Assembly: GCF_012927105.1 (NCBI RefSeq)
Contig: NZ_JABBFV010000005.1
Span: 62,001 to 126,000 of the forward strand
DNA length: 64,000 nt
Reading direction: 5' to 3'
Source: Sphingobium psychrophilum
Lineage (GTDB): Bacteria > Pseudomonadota > Alphaproteobacteria > Sphingomonadales > Sphingomonadaceae
The notes under the pieces: model-generated
What the model was told of the DNA's origin: nothing
Seen by the model: the letters and a program-made list of their open reading frames with translations, nothing else
The model's database searches: none
Position numbers and translations under genes: made by a program
Part shown: piece by piece, positions 1-8,651 of the stretch
How the letters are laid out: every line of letters begins with the position of its first letter
How positions within the stretch are numbered: the stretch's first letter is position 1

Positions 1-345
1 GGTGATACGCCCGTTTCCGGTTTCACCAAGGGACGGCGCAGATTAGATCAAGCGATTCAGGCGGCTCGTATCAAACGGACGGGGGATGAAGAGACCCCCG
101 AGATGCCACACTGGGTAGTTCACGATCTTCGGACGACCTTCAATACGCATGGCTGCGAAATTTTGGGAATTCCTCCCCATGTTGCGGATCGCATCCTTAA
201 TCATGTCGCGACCGCTACGCGATCCAAGATCATGCGGGTCTACAATAAGTCCGAACTATTCGAACCGCGCAAGGAGGCGCTCAGCGCTTGGGCCTCGCTG
301 CTGGAGCAGCGAGTCATTCCTAGCAGCAAGCTCGTCGTATCATAA
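1..345 (+). CDS. Tyrosine recombinase (phage-type integrase), C-terminal part, cut by window edge
   Basis: The open frame runs from base 1 without a start, so only the C-terminal catalytic portion (about 114 residues) is visible. The tyrosine-recombinase catalytic elements appear in order: HDLRTTFNTHG carries the second catalytic arginine, LNHV carries the histidine, and RVYNK carries the candidate nucleophilic tyrosine. Such enzymes perform site-specific integration or excision of genomic islands and prophages. Its position at the edge of a region full of gene fragments fits an island integrase. The attachment site cannot be identified here because the 5' end of the gene is outside the window. 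Confidence 0.85.
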   Translation, partial: GDTPVSGFTKGRRRLDQAIQAARIKRTGDEETPEMPHWVVHDLRTTFNTHGCEILGIPPHVADRILNHVATATRSKIMRVYNKSELFEPRKEALSAWASLLEQRVIPSSKLVVS

Positions 346-601
346 CTCCATACGGCGGTTGCTGGGACACTGGCTCCCATTTCAGGATACGTCTAAAACA
401 ATTTTGCTATTCGTATCGGAGCAAGCCAAACAATCCATATCACGATACCGTGCTTTAGCGAGAAGCCCTTCATTTCAGCATCACGATTCATCCCGCGAAT
501 TTGCTGCAGATGCGCCCCTCGCTTCCCCACGAGAACCAACATATGGCATACGAAAGCGCGATCGTGATCGCGCAGAGCGCGTTAGGCTGGCGGGAGGTCC
601 G
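346..601. other. Intergenic, no gene recognised
   Basis: Between the integrase stop and the AbiEi-like remnant I see no coding pattern with family resemblance. The base composition is lower in GC than the flanking genes, as expected of decayed island DNA. Confidence 0.4.
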
Positions 602-770
602 AAGCCGTCATTGAGAGAGCGCGCTGTAGCCTTCGCACAAGACCGAGGCGAGGTGAGGACGAAGGATCTTGCAGATAACGGTATTCCCCGCTGCTATCTT
701 TCTCGCATGTGCGACGAAAGGCTGCCTCGTGAAGGTCGGCCATGGCCGCTATCGCGCTGCAAGCGAATAA
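602..770 (+). pseudogene. AbiEi-type antitoxin N-terminal domain remnant, frameshifted
   Basis: In one frame the region reads a winged-helix antitoxin signature: RERAVAFAQ, then an ...RTKDLADNGIPRCYLSRM segment ending in CDE. The family expectation after this point is a G-x-L-x-x-V-G-x-G-x-Y turn. It is found one base out of frame from about position 720 (GCLVKVGHGRYRAASE then TAA at 768-770). A single extra base near 717-719 explains the break. AbiEi proteins are the DNA-binding antitoxins of type IV toxin-antitoxin systems. The rest of the antitoxin and the AbiEii toxin are missing. What is seen is the split motif; loss of function is inferred. Confidence 0.6.
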
Positions 771-1116
771 GCCATATGGGATGACTGTCTCGTAAGGATG
801 CGGTACTTCATAATTCTCTGGCACATCCGCCCCTGAGCCACGGACCGCACCTCGCTCGTCGACCATATCAACATTTTCACAGAGCAGGCGGCGAGCCCTG
901 ATAGGCTTGGCGCCTTGGCCTTTCGATCAAGACTGGCAGTTCAGAAACCCGAAGGGCCTGTGGCACATCCAGTCTTTACGTTTCGTCCAGCACTGTGATG
1001 CATTACCCTGATTCGCGGCGCAAGGGGTAGGGCACTGAAGTGCCGATTACTCCATCATCCGCCCCCTTTGAGCTCAAAAGCGTCCTTTTCACCGTTTCGA
1101 CGATGGGAAAGCAAAA
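771..1116. other. Intergenic with two near-identical 20-bp direct repeats
   Basis: No gene is recognised. The 20-mer GGCACTGAAGTGCCGATTAC at 1031-1050 recurs at 1119-1138 with two substitutions. The first copy contains a short palindrome (GGCACT-GA-AGTGCC). This could be the end of a lost insertion sequence, but no element could be assigned. Confidence 0.35.
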
Positions 1117-1329
1117 GTGGCACTGAAGCGCCGCTTACGGCAAAATGAGCGTATTTGGACAGAACTGGCAGCACGCCAACAGCTTCAAAGCCAGAGGGTC
1201 GGTATCCGCTTCGTGTATTCCCGACGTGAAGCACGATCGTTGGATCTCAGTGGACGGCGCCCCGCGAGACTGCTCGACAACGGTTATCTCGCTCAAGTGG
1301 ATTCGGTCGTGTGGTTCCCGTTGCAGGAC

Positions 1330-1464
1330 ACCTAGTTCAAGGATGGTGAACGACGGTCCTTCAAGGGCGCTTTTCGCATCCGCCGCAGGGTCGTTCCACG
1401 GCATCGCAAGTACGCATTCTTGCCAAAACGCGACCGCATCGTTTGTCCGACGCCATGAGCGCAC
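1330..1464 (-). pseudogene. GNAT-like acetyltransferase N-terminal fragment
   Basis: The minus-strand frame begins MRSWRRTNDAVAFWQE and continues with PWNDPAADAKSALEGPSFTIL. This is the characteristic N-terminal helix and first strand of a common GNAT subgroup (compare PWNDPKADAERAL in the second GNAT remnant at 21.5 kb). Downstream the reading frame stays open to 1135 but loses family resemblance. The acetyl-CoA-binding core with its Q/R-x-x-G-x-G/A loop is not found. Only the first 45 residues are therefore recognisable, and I call it a remnant. Confidence 0.45.
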
Positions 1465-1476
1465 GGAATTCCGGGT

Positions 1477-1968
1477 TCACGGCACGGCCTCTCCACCCGG
1501 CGGCACCGGCCGTTCCCGTTCGAACCCGTGCATACCGAGCCACCATTGAAGAGCGATGATCGCTCCCTTGGCGGGCTGGAGAAGGCCGATCATCAATATC
1601 ATCGCCAGCGGCATGATGATCGCGACAAGAGCAGCCGTGGACAGATCGAAATCCCGGACCAGCGTGATGATGATCGGGGCCATCAAGTGACCGGTGAGCA
1701 GGATCGACACATAGGCCGGAAAATCATCGGCTCGCTGGTGCGTCCAGTCCTGTCCGCAAGCCGGGCAGTGCGGAATGGGCTTGAGGAAGCGCGCGAACAG
1801 CTTGGCCTGCCGGCATCTTGGGCAGCGATTGCGCGTGCCGCGCAGCACCGCTGCCCAACCCGATGAAGGCAGAACGATTTCGCCGCCAATCGTGCCGGCT
1901 TCGCGCGGGGGCATGGGATCAGGCATGGATGCGGGACGATCGAATGGATGCACGGTGAAGTCAGGCAT
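1477..1968 (-). CDS. DUF983 family membrane protein
   Basis: A 163-residue protein with the DUF983 layout. A CPRC...CPAC zinc-ribbon-like cysteine pair sits in the middle (RCPRCRQAKLF and HCPACGQDW) and is followed by two hydrophobic helices (HLMAPIIITLV and ALVAIIMPLAMILMIGLL) and a charged tail. The family is common in Alphaproteobacteria, often near cytochrome oxidase genes, but its function is unknown. The ATG at 1968 overlaps the stop of the upstream DUF1275 gene by 8 bp, so the two are probably translationally coupled. A longer upstream frame exists but only shadows DUF1275. Confidence 0.8.
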   Translation of the reverse strand: MPDFTVHPFDRPASMPDPMPPREAGTIGGEIVLPSSGWAAVLRGTRNRCPRCRQAKLFARFLKPIPHCPACGQDWTHQRADDFPAYVSILLTGHLMAPIIITLVRDFDLSTAALVAIIMPLAMILMIGLLQPAKGAIIALQWWLGMHGFERERPVPPGGEAVP

Positions 1969-2626
1969 CGAATATCCCGGGAAGTGCAGCTGCGCCGCCT
2001 TTCTCGATTCTTGTTGCTGCGAAGGCAAGGAGTGCTGCGGCGACCGCGGCGACCCAGACCGTGCCGAGCGCAACCATCTGGTAAATCCCGGCACCTGCCA
2101 CAGCTCCCAAGACGAAGCCCAGCCAAAGGAGGAGATAATGGCTCCAGCCACGGCCGTTGCCCTCGTCCGTGCCGGCGATTTTCTCGCCCAGCTTTACCAG
2201 CGGCGCGGTAAAGGACGTCAGATCACTGTTGGCCTCATCGTCACGCTCGAAAACCGAGTTCGCGGCTCCCATGGCCAATGCCATCGCGACGATCGGACCA
2301 TGCGCCACGCCGAAAGCGCTCAGGCTCGCGGCTATAAGCAACAGCATGCAGACCAGCACGAGAACCGCTGCGCGAGGATGGTGCCGGGCACGATGCAGCA
2401 CGATCGAACCAGCCATCACACCGAGCACGAAGGTTCCGATCAAGCCCGCCGCGACCGCCGCCCGCGCCGACCCCTCGGCCAACCCGATCCCCAGGAGGGT
2501 GGTGTTGGCGCTCACCGAAAAGAGAAAAAATCCGCCCAGATGAATGAAGCCCACGGCATCGACAAACCCCGCCAGCGCCGACAAGCCGATGGCCAGGATC
2601 CCGAGGTGCTTGTCACTCCGAGTCAT
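1961..2626 (-). CDS. DUF1275 (YoaK-type) membrane protein
   Basis: A 221-residue integral membrane protein with five to six predicted helices. It shows the family landmarks: an N-terminal AGFVDAVGFIHLGGFF segment and the central AMGAANSVFER motif. The usual FMSGN motif reads FSVSANTT here. DUF1275 proteins are inner-membrane proteins of unknown substrate. The ATG at 2626 is preferred because the extra 28 upstream residues are charged and non-conserved. The gene lies between two DUF983 genes transcribed in the same direction. Confidence 0.8.
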   Translation of the reverse strand: MTRSDKHLGILAIGLSALAGFVDAVGFIHLGGFFLFSVSANTTLLGIGLAEGSARAAVAAGLIGTFVLGVMAGSIVLHRARHHPRAAVLVLVCMLLLIAASLSAFGVAHGPIVAMALAMGAANSVFERDDEANSDLTSFTAPLVKLGEKIAGTDEGNGRGWSHYLLLWLGFVLGAVAGAGIYQMVALGTVWVAAVAAALLAFAATRIEKGGAAALPGIFDA

Positions 2627-2731
2627 TGCCGGATTGTACCATAGGGGCAGGGCATGCCGAACGGCCACGATTGGATTGCGCGGGTCACGCTCTTGCGCAT
2701 CCAGCCCCAACGCCGGTGTGCGCTGAGATGC

Positions 2732-3100
2732 TCACTGCGCCGGGCCATCGGGAGGGGTTTTCTCTTTAGTGTGGCGGTATTCGAAGGCGAGCAGAAGCCC
2801 TTTCGCAAGCCGAAGCGCGCCGATGACGAGGACGATCGTCAACGGCACCCACAAAATGATGTGCACCCAGAATGGGGGGTGCGCACTGAGTTCAGTGGTG
2901 ATCGCCAGCGTGACGACGATGCCCCCGACGATCATGACCAACAAGGCCGCGGGGCCGTCACCGACATTGAACCTGGCGTAATCGAGGCCACAAGCCGAAC
3001 AGCCCGGCGCGAAGCGCACCCAGCCAGCGAATAAACCCCTCGCCCCGCAGCGAGGACACAATCCGCGCGAAGCGGACAGAAGCGGTGTGGGCTCGACCAT
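2732..3100 (-). CDS. DUF983 family membrane protein (second copy)
   Basis: 122 residues with two CxxC motifs (LCPRCGARGLF and CSACGLDYARFNVGDGPA), followed by two transmembrane helices (LLVMIVGGIVVTLAI and WVPLTIVLVIGALRLAKGLL). The NVGDGPAALLVMIVG segment is the DUF983 signature. It is closer to the family consensus than the copy at 1477-1968. It heads the minus-strand DUF983-DUF1275-DUF983 group and starts about 40 bp from the half-palindromic operator candidate at 3140-3156, which it shares with the divergent XRE gene. Confidence 0.85.
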   Translation of the reverse strand: MVEPTPLLSASRGLCPRCGARGLFAGWVRFAPGCSACGLDYARFNVGDGPAALLVMIVGGIVVTLAITTELSAHPPFWVHIILWVPLTIVLVIGALRLAKGLLLAFEYRHTKEKTPPDGPAQ

Positions 3101-3139
3101 CTACGGACCTGCGTCCCGGGTTGAAGGTTGCATCATAAT

Positions 3140-3156
3140 AGATATATAAAACATCA
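3140..3156. promoter_or_regulatory. Degenerate TGATG-N7-CATCA operator candidate
   Basis: AGATATATAAAACATCA lies in an AT-rich divergent promoter region between DUF983 and the XRE gene. The right arm CATCA is perfect; the left arm has two mismatches to TGATG. It belongs to the recurring site set described in the findings, and autoregulation by the XRE protein is inferred. Confidence 0.45.
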
Positions 3157-3235
3157 ATATCATATCGTGGCATGTTATGATTGCTAAAGCAAACCTGATA
3201 TCCTATCGTTGAAGACTGGCGGGGGAGGCCTGCGT

Positions 3236-3535
3236 ATGATCGGAGCTGCCCAGTTGCGAGGGGCCCGCGCCCTGCTCGGGATCGACCAGCGCGAGCTGGC
3301 CGGCTTGTCCGGACTGTCGATGCCCACGATCCAGCGGATGGAAGCGAGCAAGGATATCGTCCGGGGCAACGTGGAGTCGCTGATGAAGCTGATCGCTGCG
3401 CTCGACAAAGCCGGTATCGAGTTTATCGCGCAGGGTGCGGCCAGCTCGGGCGGAGGCCGTGGCGTTCGGTTCAAGGCGCTCACTGGGACCGGTGGCTCCG
3501 GGCCATCGCTCCCGACGGGATCCAGGTTGGCATAG
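3236..3535 (+). CDS. Small XRE/Cro-type helix-turn-helix regulator
   Basis: A 99-residue DNA-binding protein. Residues 4-40 hold the HTH (LRGARALLGIDQRELAGLSG, then LSMPTIQRMEAS) and the C-terminal half has the group-typical AGIEFI...GGGRGVRFK ending. This compact one-domain type is widespread in Alphaproteobacteria as an autoregulatory repressor. The start at 3236 is chosen because a GGGGAGG ribosome-binding site sits about 7 nt upstream; the frame extends to 3209 without one. It lies directly upstream of the Hyf-like operon and is a close paralogue of the XRE gene at 28250-28579. I infer that both control the TGATG-N7-CATCA sites of this region. Confidence 0.88.
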   Translation: MIGAAQLRGARALLGIDQRELAGLSGLSMPTIQRMEASKDIVRGNVESLMKLIAALDKAGIEFIAQGAASSGGGRGVRFKALTGTGGSGPSLPTGSRLA

Positions 3536-3544
3536 AGTGCGGGA

Positions 3545-5560
3545 ATGACGCCGGTCATCCTGTTGCTGTGGCTCGTTGCGGCTCTTTTATTCACTGCCGG
3601 TTTGGCCGTGGCGATCAGGCGATCGGCGCTCGCACGACGGGTTGTGTACGGTTTCAGCATTGCCACCTGCGGTTTTGCCATAGCCGTCGCGCTGGTTCAC
3701 CTCCTCGCAAGTCCGGCGATCACCTCGACGGCAGTCCTGCCGTTGGGGCTGCCGTGGATCGGCGCAAATTTCCGCCTCGACGCGCTCAGTGCGTTCTTCG
3801 TTCTCGTGATCAACCTCGGCGGCACGGCCGCCAGCCTTTACGGCCTTGGCTATGGCCGCCACGAGAGCGAGCCCCGGCGCGTACTGCCCTTTTTTCCGGC
3901 GTTCCTCGCGGGCATGAACCTGGTGCTGCTCGCCGACGACGCCTTCACCTTTCTGCTGTCCTGGGAGTTCATGTCGCTCGCGTCCTGGGCTTTGGTCATG
4001 ACCCGCCACCGCGACGACGACAATCGCAGGGCGGGCTATGTCTATCTCGTCATGGCGAGCGTTGGGACGTTCGCGCTCCTGCTTGCCTTCGGTCTGCTGG
4101 CTGGCCCCGAGGGCGGATACGCCTTCAAGACGATACGCGCGCACGGTGCATCTAGCGGCCTTACGGGTCTGGTGCTGGCTCTTGCCCTGCTCGGGACCGG
4201 CTCCAAGGCCGGACTCGTGCCGCTGCATGTCTGGTTGCCGCTCGCCCATCCGGCCGCGCCCAGCCACGTCTCGGCTTTGATGAGCGGCGTCATGACCAAG
4301 GTCGCGGTCTACGGCTTCATCCGGATCGTGTTCGATCTGCTCGGGCCGCCGGCCTGGTGGTGGGGCGTCCCAGTGCTGGTCGCTGGCGCCGGCACGGCGG
4401 CGCTCGGCGTTCTCTACGCGCTCATGCAGAACGATATCAAACGCGTCCTAGCCTACAGCACGATCGAAAATATCGGATTGATATTCGTGGGGCTCGGACT
4501 CGCCCTCGCATTCGGTGGGAACGGAATGAAGGCGGCGGCCGCGCTCGCAATGACTGCCGCTCTGTTCCATGTCCTCAACCACGCGCTGTTCAAGAGCCTG
4601 CTCTTCTTCGGCGCCGGTGCGGTCCTTACGGCGACCGGAGAGCGGAGAATGGAAATGCTCGGCGGTCTGTTGAACCGGATGCCGGCGACGGGCCTGCTCT
4701 TCCTTGTCGGCGCCGCCGCGATCTCGGCGCTGCCACCGCTCAACGGCTTCGCGTCGGAATGGCTGATGCTGCAAGCCATCCTGCTCAGTCCCGACCTTCC
4801 ACAATGGGCGCTGAAGCTGCTCGTACCGGTGGTCGGCGCCCTGCTTGCGTTGGCCGCGGCGCTGGCCGCGGCCTGTTTCGTCCGCGCGTTCGGAATCACC
4901 TTCCTCGGCCGGCCGCGTAGCGAGGCGGCAACAAATGCGCACGAGGTCGACCGCTTGTCGATTGCGGCGATGGCGATCCTGGCTCTGCTATGCCTGTTCA
5001 CCGGGGTTTTCCCGGCACTCATCATCGATGCGCTCGCGCCTGTCGTGGATGCGCTGACGGGCACGCGGATGCCGGTCCAGACGCATATTGCATGGCTTTC
5101 GATCGTGCCGGTCGCCGAGAGCCGCAGTTCCTATAACGGCCTGCTGGTTTTCCTGTTCATCACCATTTCGGCGTCGCTGGCAGCCTTTGTGATCCATCGC
5201 GTCGCTTCGAACAGGGTGCGCAGGGCGCCTGCCTGGGATTGCGGTTTCCCCGACAGCAGCCCGGCGACCCAATATACGGCCGACAGCTTCGCCCAGCCCG
5301 TGCGGCGCGTGTTCGGCGGTTTCGCCTTCCGCGCGACTGAGCGTGTCGACATGCCGGCGCCGGGAGATGGTCGCCCCGCGCGCATGACCGTCACGCTGCA
5401 CGATCTGGCCTGGGAGCTGGTCTATGATCCCGTCGTGCGCCTGGTCAACTTCCTCGCCGAACGATTGAACCATCTGCAGTTCCTCACCATCCGCCGCTAT
5501 CTCAGTCTCGTCTTCGGCGCCCTTGTCCTCCTCCTGCTGATCATCGCATCATGGCCATGA
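3545..5560 (+). CDS. hyfB: Hydrogenase-4 subunit B-like antiporter subunit (NuoL/MrpA family)
   Basis: A 671-residue polytopic membrane protein, the usual length of HyfB. The proton-channel family motifs are present: LLSWEFMSLASWALV (the conserved glutamate of helix 5), GTGSKAGLVPLHVWLPLAHP, the lysine in MTKVAVYGF, NDIKRVLAYSTIEN and the histidine-rich ALFHVLNHALFKSLLFFGAG. It should conduct ions across the inner membrane in a complex I-like machine. It is the first gene of a tightly packed six-gene operon and overlaps hyfC. It starts 9 bp after the XRE gene, so the regulator may be co-transcribed. Confidence 0.92.
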   Translation: MTPVILLLWLVAALLFTAGLAVAIRRSALARRVVYGFSIATCGFAIAVALVHLLASPAITSTAVLPLGLPWIGANFRLDALSAFFVLVINLGGTAASLYGLGYGRHESEPRRVLPFFPAFLAGMNLVLLADDAFTFLLSWEFMSLASWALVMTRHRDDDNRRAGYVYLVMASVGTFALLLAFGLLAGPEGGYAFKTIRAHGASSGLTGLVLALALLGTGSKAGLVPLHVWLPLAHPAAPSHVSALMSGVMTKVAVYGFIRIVFDLLGPPAWWWGVPVLVAGAGTAALGVLYALMQNDIKRVLAYSTIENIGLIFVGLGLALAFGGNGMKAAAALAMTAALFHVLNHALFKSLLFFGAGAVLTATGERRMEMLGGLLNRMPATGLLFLVGAAAISALPPLNGFASEWLMLQAILLSPDLPQWALKLLVPVVGALLALAAALAAACFVRAFGITFLGRPRSEAATNAHEVDRLSIAAMAILALLCLFTGVFPALIIDALAPVVDALTGTRMPVQTHIAWLSIVPVAESRSSYNGLLVFLFITISASLAAFVIHRVASNRVRRAPAWDCGFPDSSPATQYTADSFAQPVRRVFGGFAFRATERVDMPAPGDGRPARMTVTLHDLAWELVYDPVVRLVNFLAERLNHLQFLTIRRYLSLVFGALVLLLLIIASWP

Positions 5561-6519
5561 TCGACATGTCGCTGATCGACGGCTTGTCGATCCAGATTTC
5601 GCAGATGCTGCTGGTGCTGGTGTCGGCGCCGCTGCTGACCGGGTTGGTGCGCAGGGTGAAGGCGCGGCTGCTGCGCCGGCAGGGACCGCCGCTGCTGCAG
5701 CCCTATCGCGATCTGATCCGGCTGGTCCGCAAGGAAGCCGTCATCGCCGAGAGCGCGTCCTGGCTGTTCCGGATCGTGCCCTATATCGTCTTCGCCGCGA
5801 CCTGGGTGGCGGCGGCCCTGGTACCGACCTTCGCTACCGGGCTGCTGTTCAGCTGGTCGGCGGACCTTATCGTCATCATCGCGCTGCTTGGAAGTGCGCG
5901 CTTCTTTCTCGCGCTCGCCGGCATGGATGTCGGCACCAGCTTCGGCGGGATCGGATCGAGCCGCGAGGCTATGATCGCGACGCTGGCCGAGCCGGCACTG
6001 ATCATGATCGTGTTCACGATCGCTCTGGTCGCCGGCTCGACCCAGCTTTCAACCGTGGCCAATGCGATGCTGGCGGGTGTGGGTCTGCGCGTCTCGCTCG
6101 GCATGGCGCTGATCGCGCTCATCATTGTCGCGATCGCCGAAAACGGCCGCATTCCGGTTGACAATCCGGCGACGCATCTCGAACTCACTATGGTGCATGA
6201 AGCGATGGTCCTGGAATATTCCGGACGGCACCTCGCGCTGATCGAGTTGGCCTCCTCGATCAAGCTTCTGCTCTACGCGTCGCTGATCGCCTGCATCTTC
6301 GTGCCATGGGGGCTCGCCCCGGCTGGCGCGCCGCTCCATGTCCACTTGATCGGGGTTGCAGTCTATGCGGCCAAGCTCGGTGTGGCTGGCATTCTGCTCG
6401 CTCTATTCGAGACCATGATTGCCAAGATGCGGGTGTTCCGGGTGCCCGACCTTCTCGGAGCCGCGCTGATGCTGGGGTTCTTGGGCACGCTCCTGCGCTT
6501 CGTGTCGCGGAGCCTCTGA
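5557..6519 (+). CDS. hyfC: Hydrogenase-4 subunit C-like membrane subunit (NuoH family)
   Basis: About 320 residues with eight or so hydrophobic helices. The family hallmark RRQGPPLLQPYRDLIRLVRKE is present early on, and the NuoH-type loop NGRIPVDNPATHLELTMVHEA is intact. In HycD/HyfC/NuoH this loop forms the interface with the hydrophilic arm and carries the acidic residues of the quinone/proton path. The ATG at 5557 gives an ATGA overlap with hyfB; an in-frame ATG at 5551 is an alternative. It ends in a TGATG overlap with hyfE. Confidence 0.92.
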   Translation: MIDMSLIDGLSIQISQMLLVLVSAPLLTGLVRRVKARLLRRQGPPLLQPYRDLIRLVRKEAVIAESASWLFRIVPYIVFAATWVAAALVPTFATGLLFSWSADLIVIIALLGSARFFLALAGMDVGTSFGGIGSSREAMIATLAEPALIMIVFTIALVAGSTQLSTVANAMLAGVGLRVSLGMALIALIIVAIAENGRIPVDNPATHLELTMVHEAMVLEYSGRHLALIELASSIKLLLYASLIACIFVPWGLAPAGAPLHVHLIGVAVYAAKLGVAGILLALFETMIAKMRVFRVPDLLGAALMLGFLGTLLRFVSRSL

Positions 6520-7181
6520 TGGACAAGTTCGCCTTCGATATCGCCCATTTCCTTGCGGGCAGCCTGGTGCTGGTCAGCCTCATGCTGCTCTATCAGGATC
6601 GCCTGTCGGCACTGCTCAACGTCTTCGCCTTCCAGGCTGTGGTGCTCGCCTTGTCGGTATCGTGGCAAGCCTATGTGCAGGGCGCGCCACACCTCTATCT
6701 GACGGCGGCGATCGCGCTCATCGTCAAGGCGATCGTCATCCCGGTGGCGTTGCACCGTATGATCCGGCGGCTCGGCATCCACCGCGAGGTCGAAACAGCG
6801 CTCAATGTCGGCACGACCATGCTGGCGGGCCTCGCGCTCGTCGCCCTGTCGATCGTCGTCGTGCTGCGCGTCACCGCGGATGCCGGCACGCTCGCACGCG
6901 AGGATCTCGCCTTTGCCCTGTCGGTGGTTCTGCTCGGCCTCCTGATGATGGTGACGAGGCGCAACGCCGTCAGCCAGGTGGTCGGCTTCATGTCGCTCGA
7001 AAACGGACTGATCCTCGCTGCCACCGGCGCCAAGGGCATGCCTTTCGTCGTCGAGATCAGCGTCGCCTTCTCCGTTCTCGTCGCCTTCATCGTCATCGGC
7101 ATCTTCCTGTTCCGCATCCGCGAGCGCTTCGACACGGTCGATCTCCAGGCGCTCGACGATCTCCGCGAGCGCCGCGGATGA
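6519..7181 (+). CDS. hyfE: Hydrogenase-4 subunit E-like membrane protein (NuoK-like)
   Basis: A 220-residue membrane protein of about seven helices. It aligns with HyfE: LNVFAFQAVVLALSVSWQAY, the lysine of ALIVKAIVIPVALHRMIRRLG, then NAVSQVVGFMSLENGLILAATGAKGMPFVVE. The FMSLENG glutamate is the NuoK-type essential acidic residue. The start codon overlaps the hyfC stop (TGATG) and the stop overlaps hyfF (ATGA), so translation is coupled. Confidence 0.9.
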   Translation: MDKFAFDIAHFLAGSLVLVSLMLLYQDRLSALLNVFAFQAVVLALSVSWQAYVQGAPHLYLTAAIALIVKAIVIPVALHRMIRRLGIHREVETALNVGTTMLAGLALVALSIVVVLRVTADAGTLAREDLAFALSVVLLGLLMMVTRRNAVSQVVGFMSLENGLILAATGAKGMPFVVEISVAFSVLVAFIVIGIFLFRIRERFDTVDLQALDDLRERRG

Positions 7182-8638
7182 GCGAAGCGATTGACTGGAT
7201 CGCGGCGAACAATGTCGCGCTGATCCTCGCGATACCCTTCGCGACATCGCTGTTGCTGCTGTGCCTGCCGGGGTACAGGCTGTCCGCCCGGCTCAACGCG
7301 GGTTCGGCTTTTCTGACGCTGCTCTCGGCGCTGTCTCTGTTCATCCACAAGCCGGCGCCTGGATCCTATCTGCTGGTCGACGATCTCAACATCGTCTTCA
7401 TCGTGCTCAATACTTTGGTCGGTTTCACTACCAGCGTGTTCAGCGCGAGCTATATCGCCCATGAACTGGAGATCGGACGCCTGACGACGGTCCAACTGCG
7501 CTTCTACCATGCCATGTATCAGATCCTGCTGTTCGCCATGAATCTGGCGCTTCTGGCGAACAATATCGGGTTGATGTGGGTCGCGATCGAGCTGGCGACG
7601 CTCACCACCGTGCTGATGGTCGGCATCTACCAGACCCATGAGGCGCTGGAGGCGGCGTGGAAATATTTCATTCTCGGCAGCGTCGGCATCGCGCTCGCGC
7701 TGTTCGGCACGATCCTGGTCTATATGGCGGCGCGCCCGGTGGTGGGCGAAGGCCCCGACGGCATGATCTGGACCGTGCTGATCGGCCATGCCGCCGCGCT
7801 CGATCCGGCATTGCTCAATCTCGCCTTCGTATTCCTGCTGCTCGGCTATGGCACCAAGGTGGGTCTGGCGCCGCTCCACGCCTGGCTTCCCGATGCCCAT
7901 GCCGAAGGTCCGACCCCGATCTCGGCGGTGCTGTCGGGTCTGCTGCTCAACGTCGCGCTCCACGCCGTGCTGCGCTTCAAGCTGCTGCTCGCCGCGAATC
8001 CGGGCGCGATTGCGCCGGGTCCGCTGATGGCGACGATGGGACTGGTGTCGCTGATTTTTGCCGGCTTCATGCTGTACCGTCGGCGGGACATCAAACGGCT
8101 ATTCGCCTACTCCTCGATCGAACATATGGGCATCATCGCCTTCGCGTTCGGCATCGGCGGGCCGCTCGCGAATTTCGCCGGGCTGCTCCACATGACGATG
8201 CACAGCCTCACCAAGTCCGCGATCTTCTTCGCGGTCGGTCATATCGCGCAGGCCAAGGGCACGCAGAAGCTCGCAGATCTTCGCGGCCTTACCGTCTCCC
8301 ACCCGTTGCTCGGCTGGGGGCTGGTCGCTGGCGTCGTCGCGATCGCCGGCATGCCACCGTTCGGCATCTTCATGAGCGAGTTTCTGGTGGTCAGTTCCAC
8401 CTTTGCGCGCCAGCCCCTGCTCGCGATCCCGCTGGTGATCGGCCTGCTGGTCGCGTTCGGCGCGCTCATGCTGCGGCTTCAGGGCGTCGCGTTCGGCGAA
8501 CCCAGCGGACATAGCGAGCCGGTCAAGGCGTCCTATCTTCCCTTGGCGACCCATCTCATGCTGGTGCTGATCGCGGGGATTTACCTGCCGCCGCCGCTGG
8601 TCGCCTGGTTCCAGCATGTCGCGAGGCTGCTCCATTGA
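7178..8638 (+). CDS. hyfF: Hydrogenase-4 subunit F-like antiporter subunit (NuoN/NuoL family)
   Basis: 486 residues, a second antiporter-type subunit. Visible motifs are MWVAIELATLTTVLMVG (conserved glutamate), LGYGTKVGLAPLHAWLPDAH (lysine-containing channel helix), RRRDIKRLFAYSSIEHMG and LLHMTMHSLTKSAIFFAVGH. Having two antiporter-like subunits (HyfB and HyfF) matches the hydrogenase-4 and Ehr architecture rather than complex I, which has three. The ATGA overlap with hyfE fixes the start. Confidence 0.92.
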   Translation: MSEAIDWIAANNVALILAIPFATSLLLLCLPGYRLSARLNAGSAFLTLLSALSLFIHKPAPGSYLLVDDLNIVFIVLNTLVGFTTSVFSASYIAHELEIGRLTTVQLRFYHAMYQILLFAMNLALLANNIGLMWVAIELATLTTVLMVGIYQTHEALEAAWKYFILGSVGIALALFGTILVYMAARPVVGEGPDGMIWTVLIGHAAALDPALLNLAFVFLLLGYGTKVGLAPLHAWLPDAHAEGPTPISAVLSGLLLNVALHAVLRFKLLLAANPGAIAPGPLMATMGLVSLIFAGFMLYRRRDIKRLFAYSSIEHMGIIAFAFGIGGPLANFAGLLHMTMHSLTKSAIFFAVGHIAQAKGTQKLADLRGLTVSHPLLGWGLVAGVVAIAGMPPFGIFMSEFLVVSSTFARQPLLAIPLVIGLLVAFGALMLRLQGVAFGEPSGHSEPVKASYLPLATHLMLVLIAGIYLPPPLVAWFQHVARLLH

Positions 8639-8651
8639 CCGGGGAACAACC

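Noticed and set aside
149..784. Long plus-strand open frame overlapping the integrase end
   Set aside because: Its first two thirds show no family features and overlap the integrase; only the last ~55 codons resemble an antitoxin, so it was reported as a remnant rather than as a gene.
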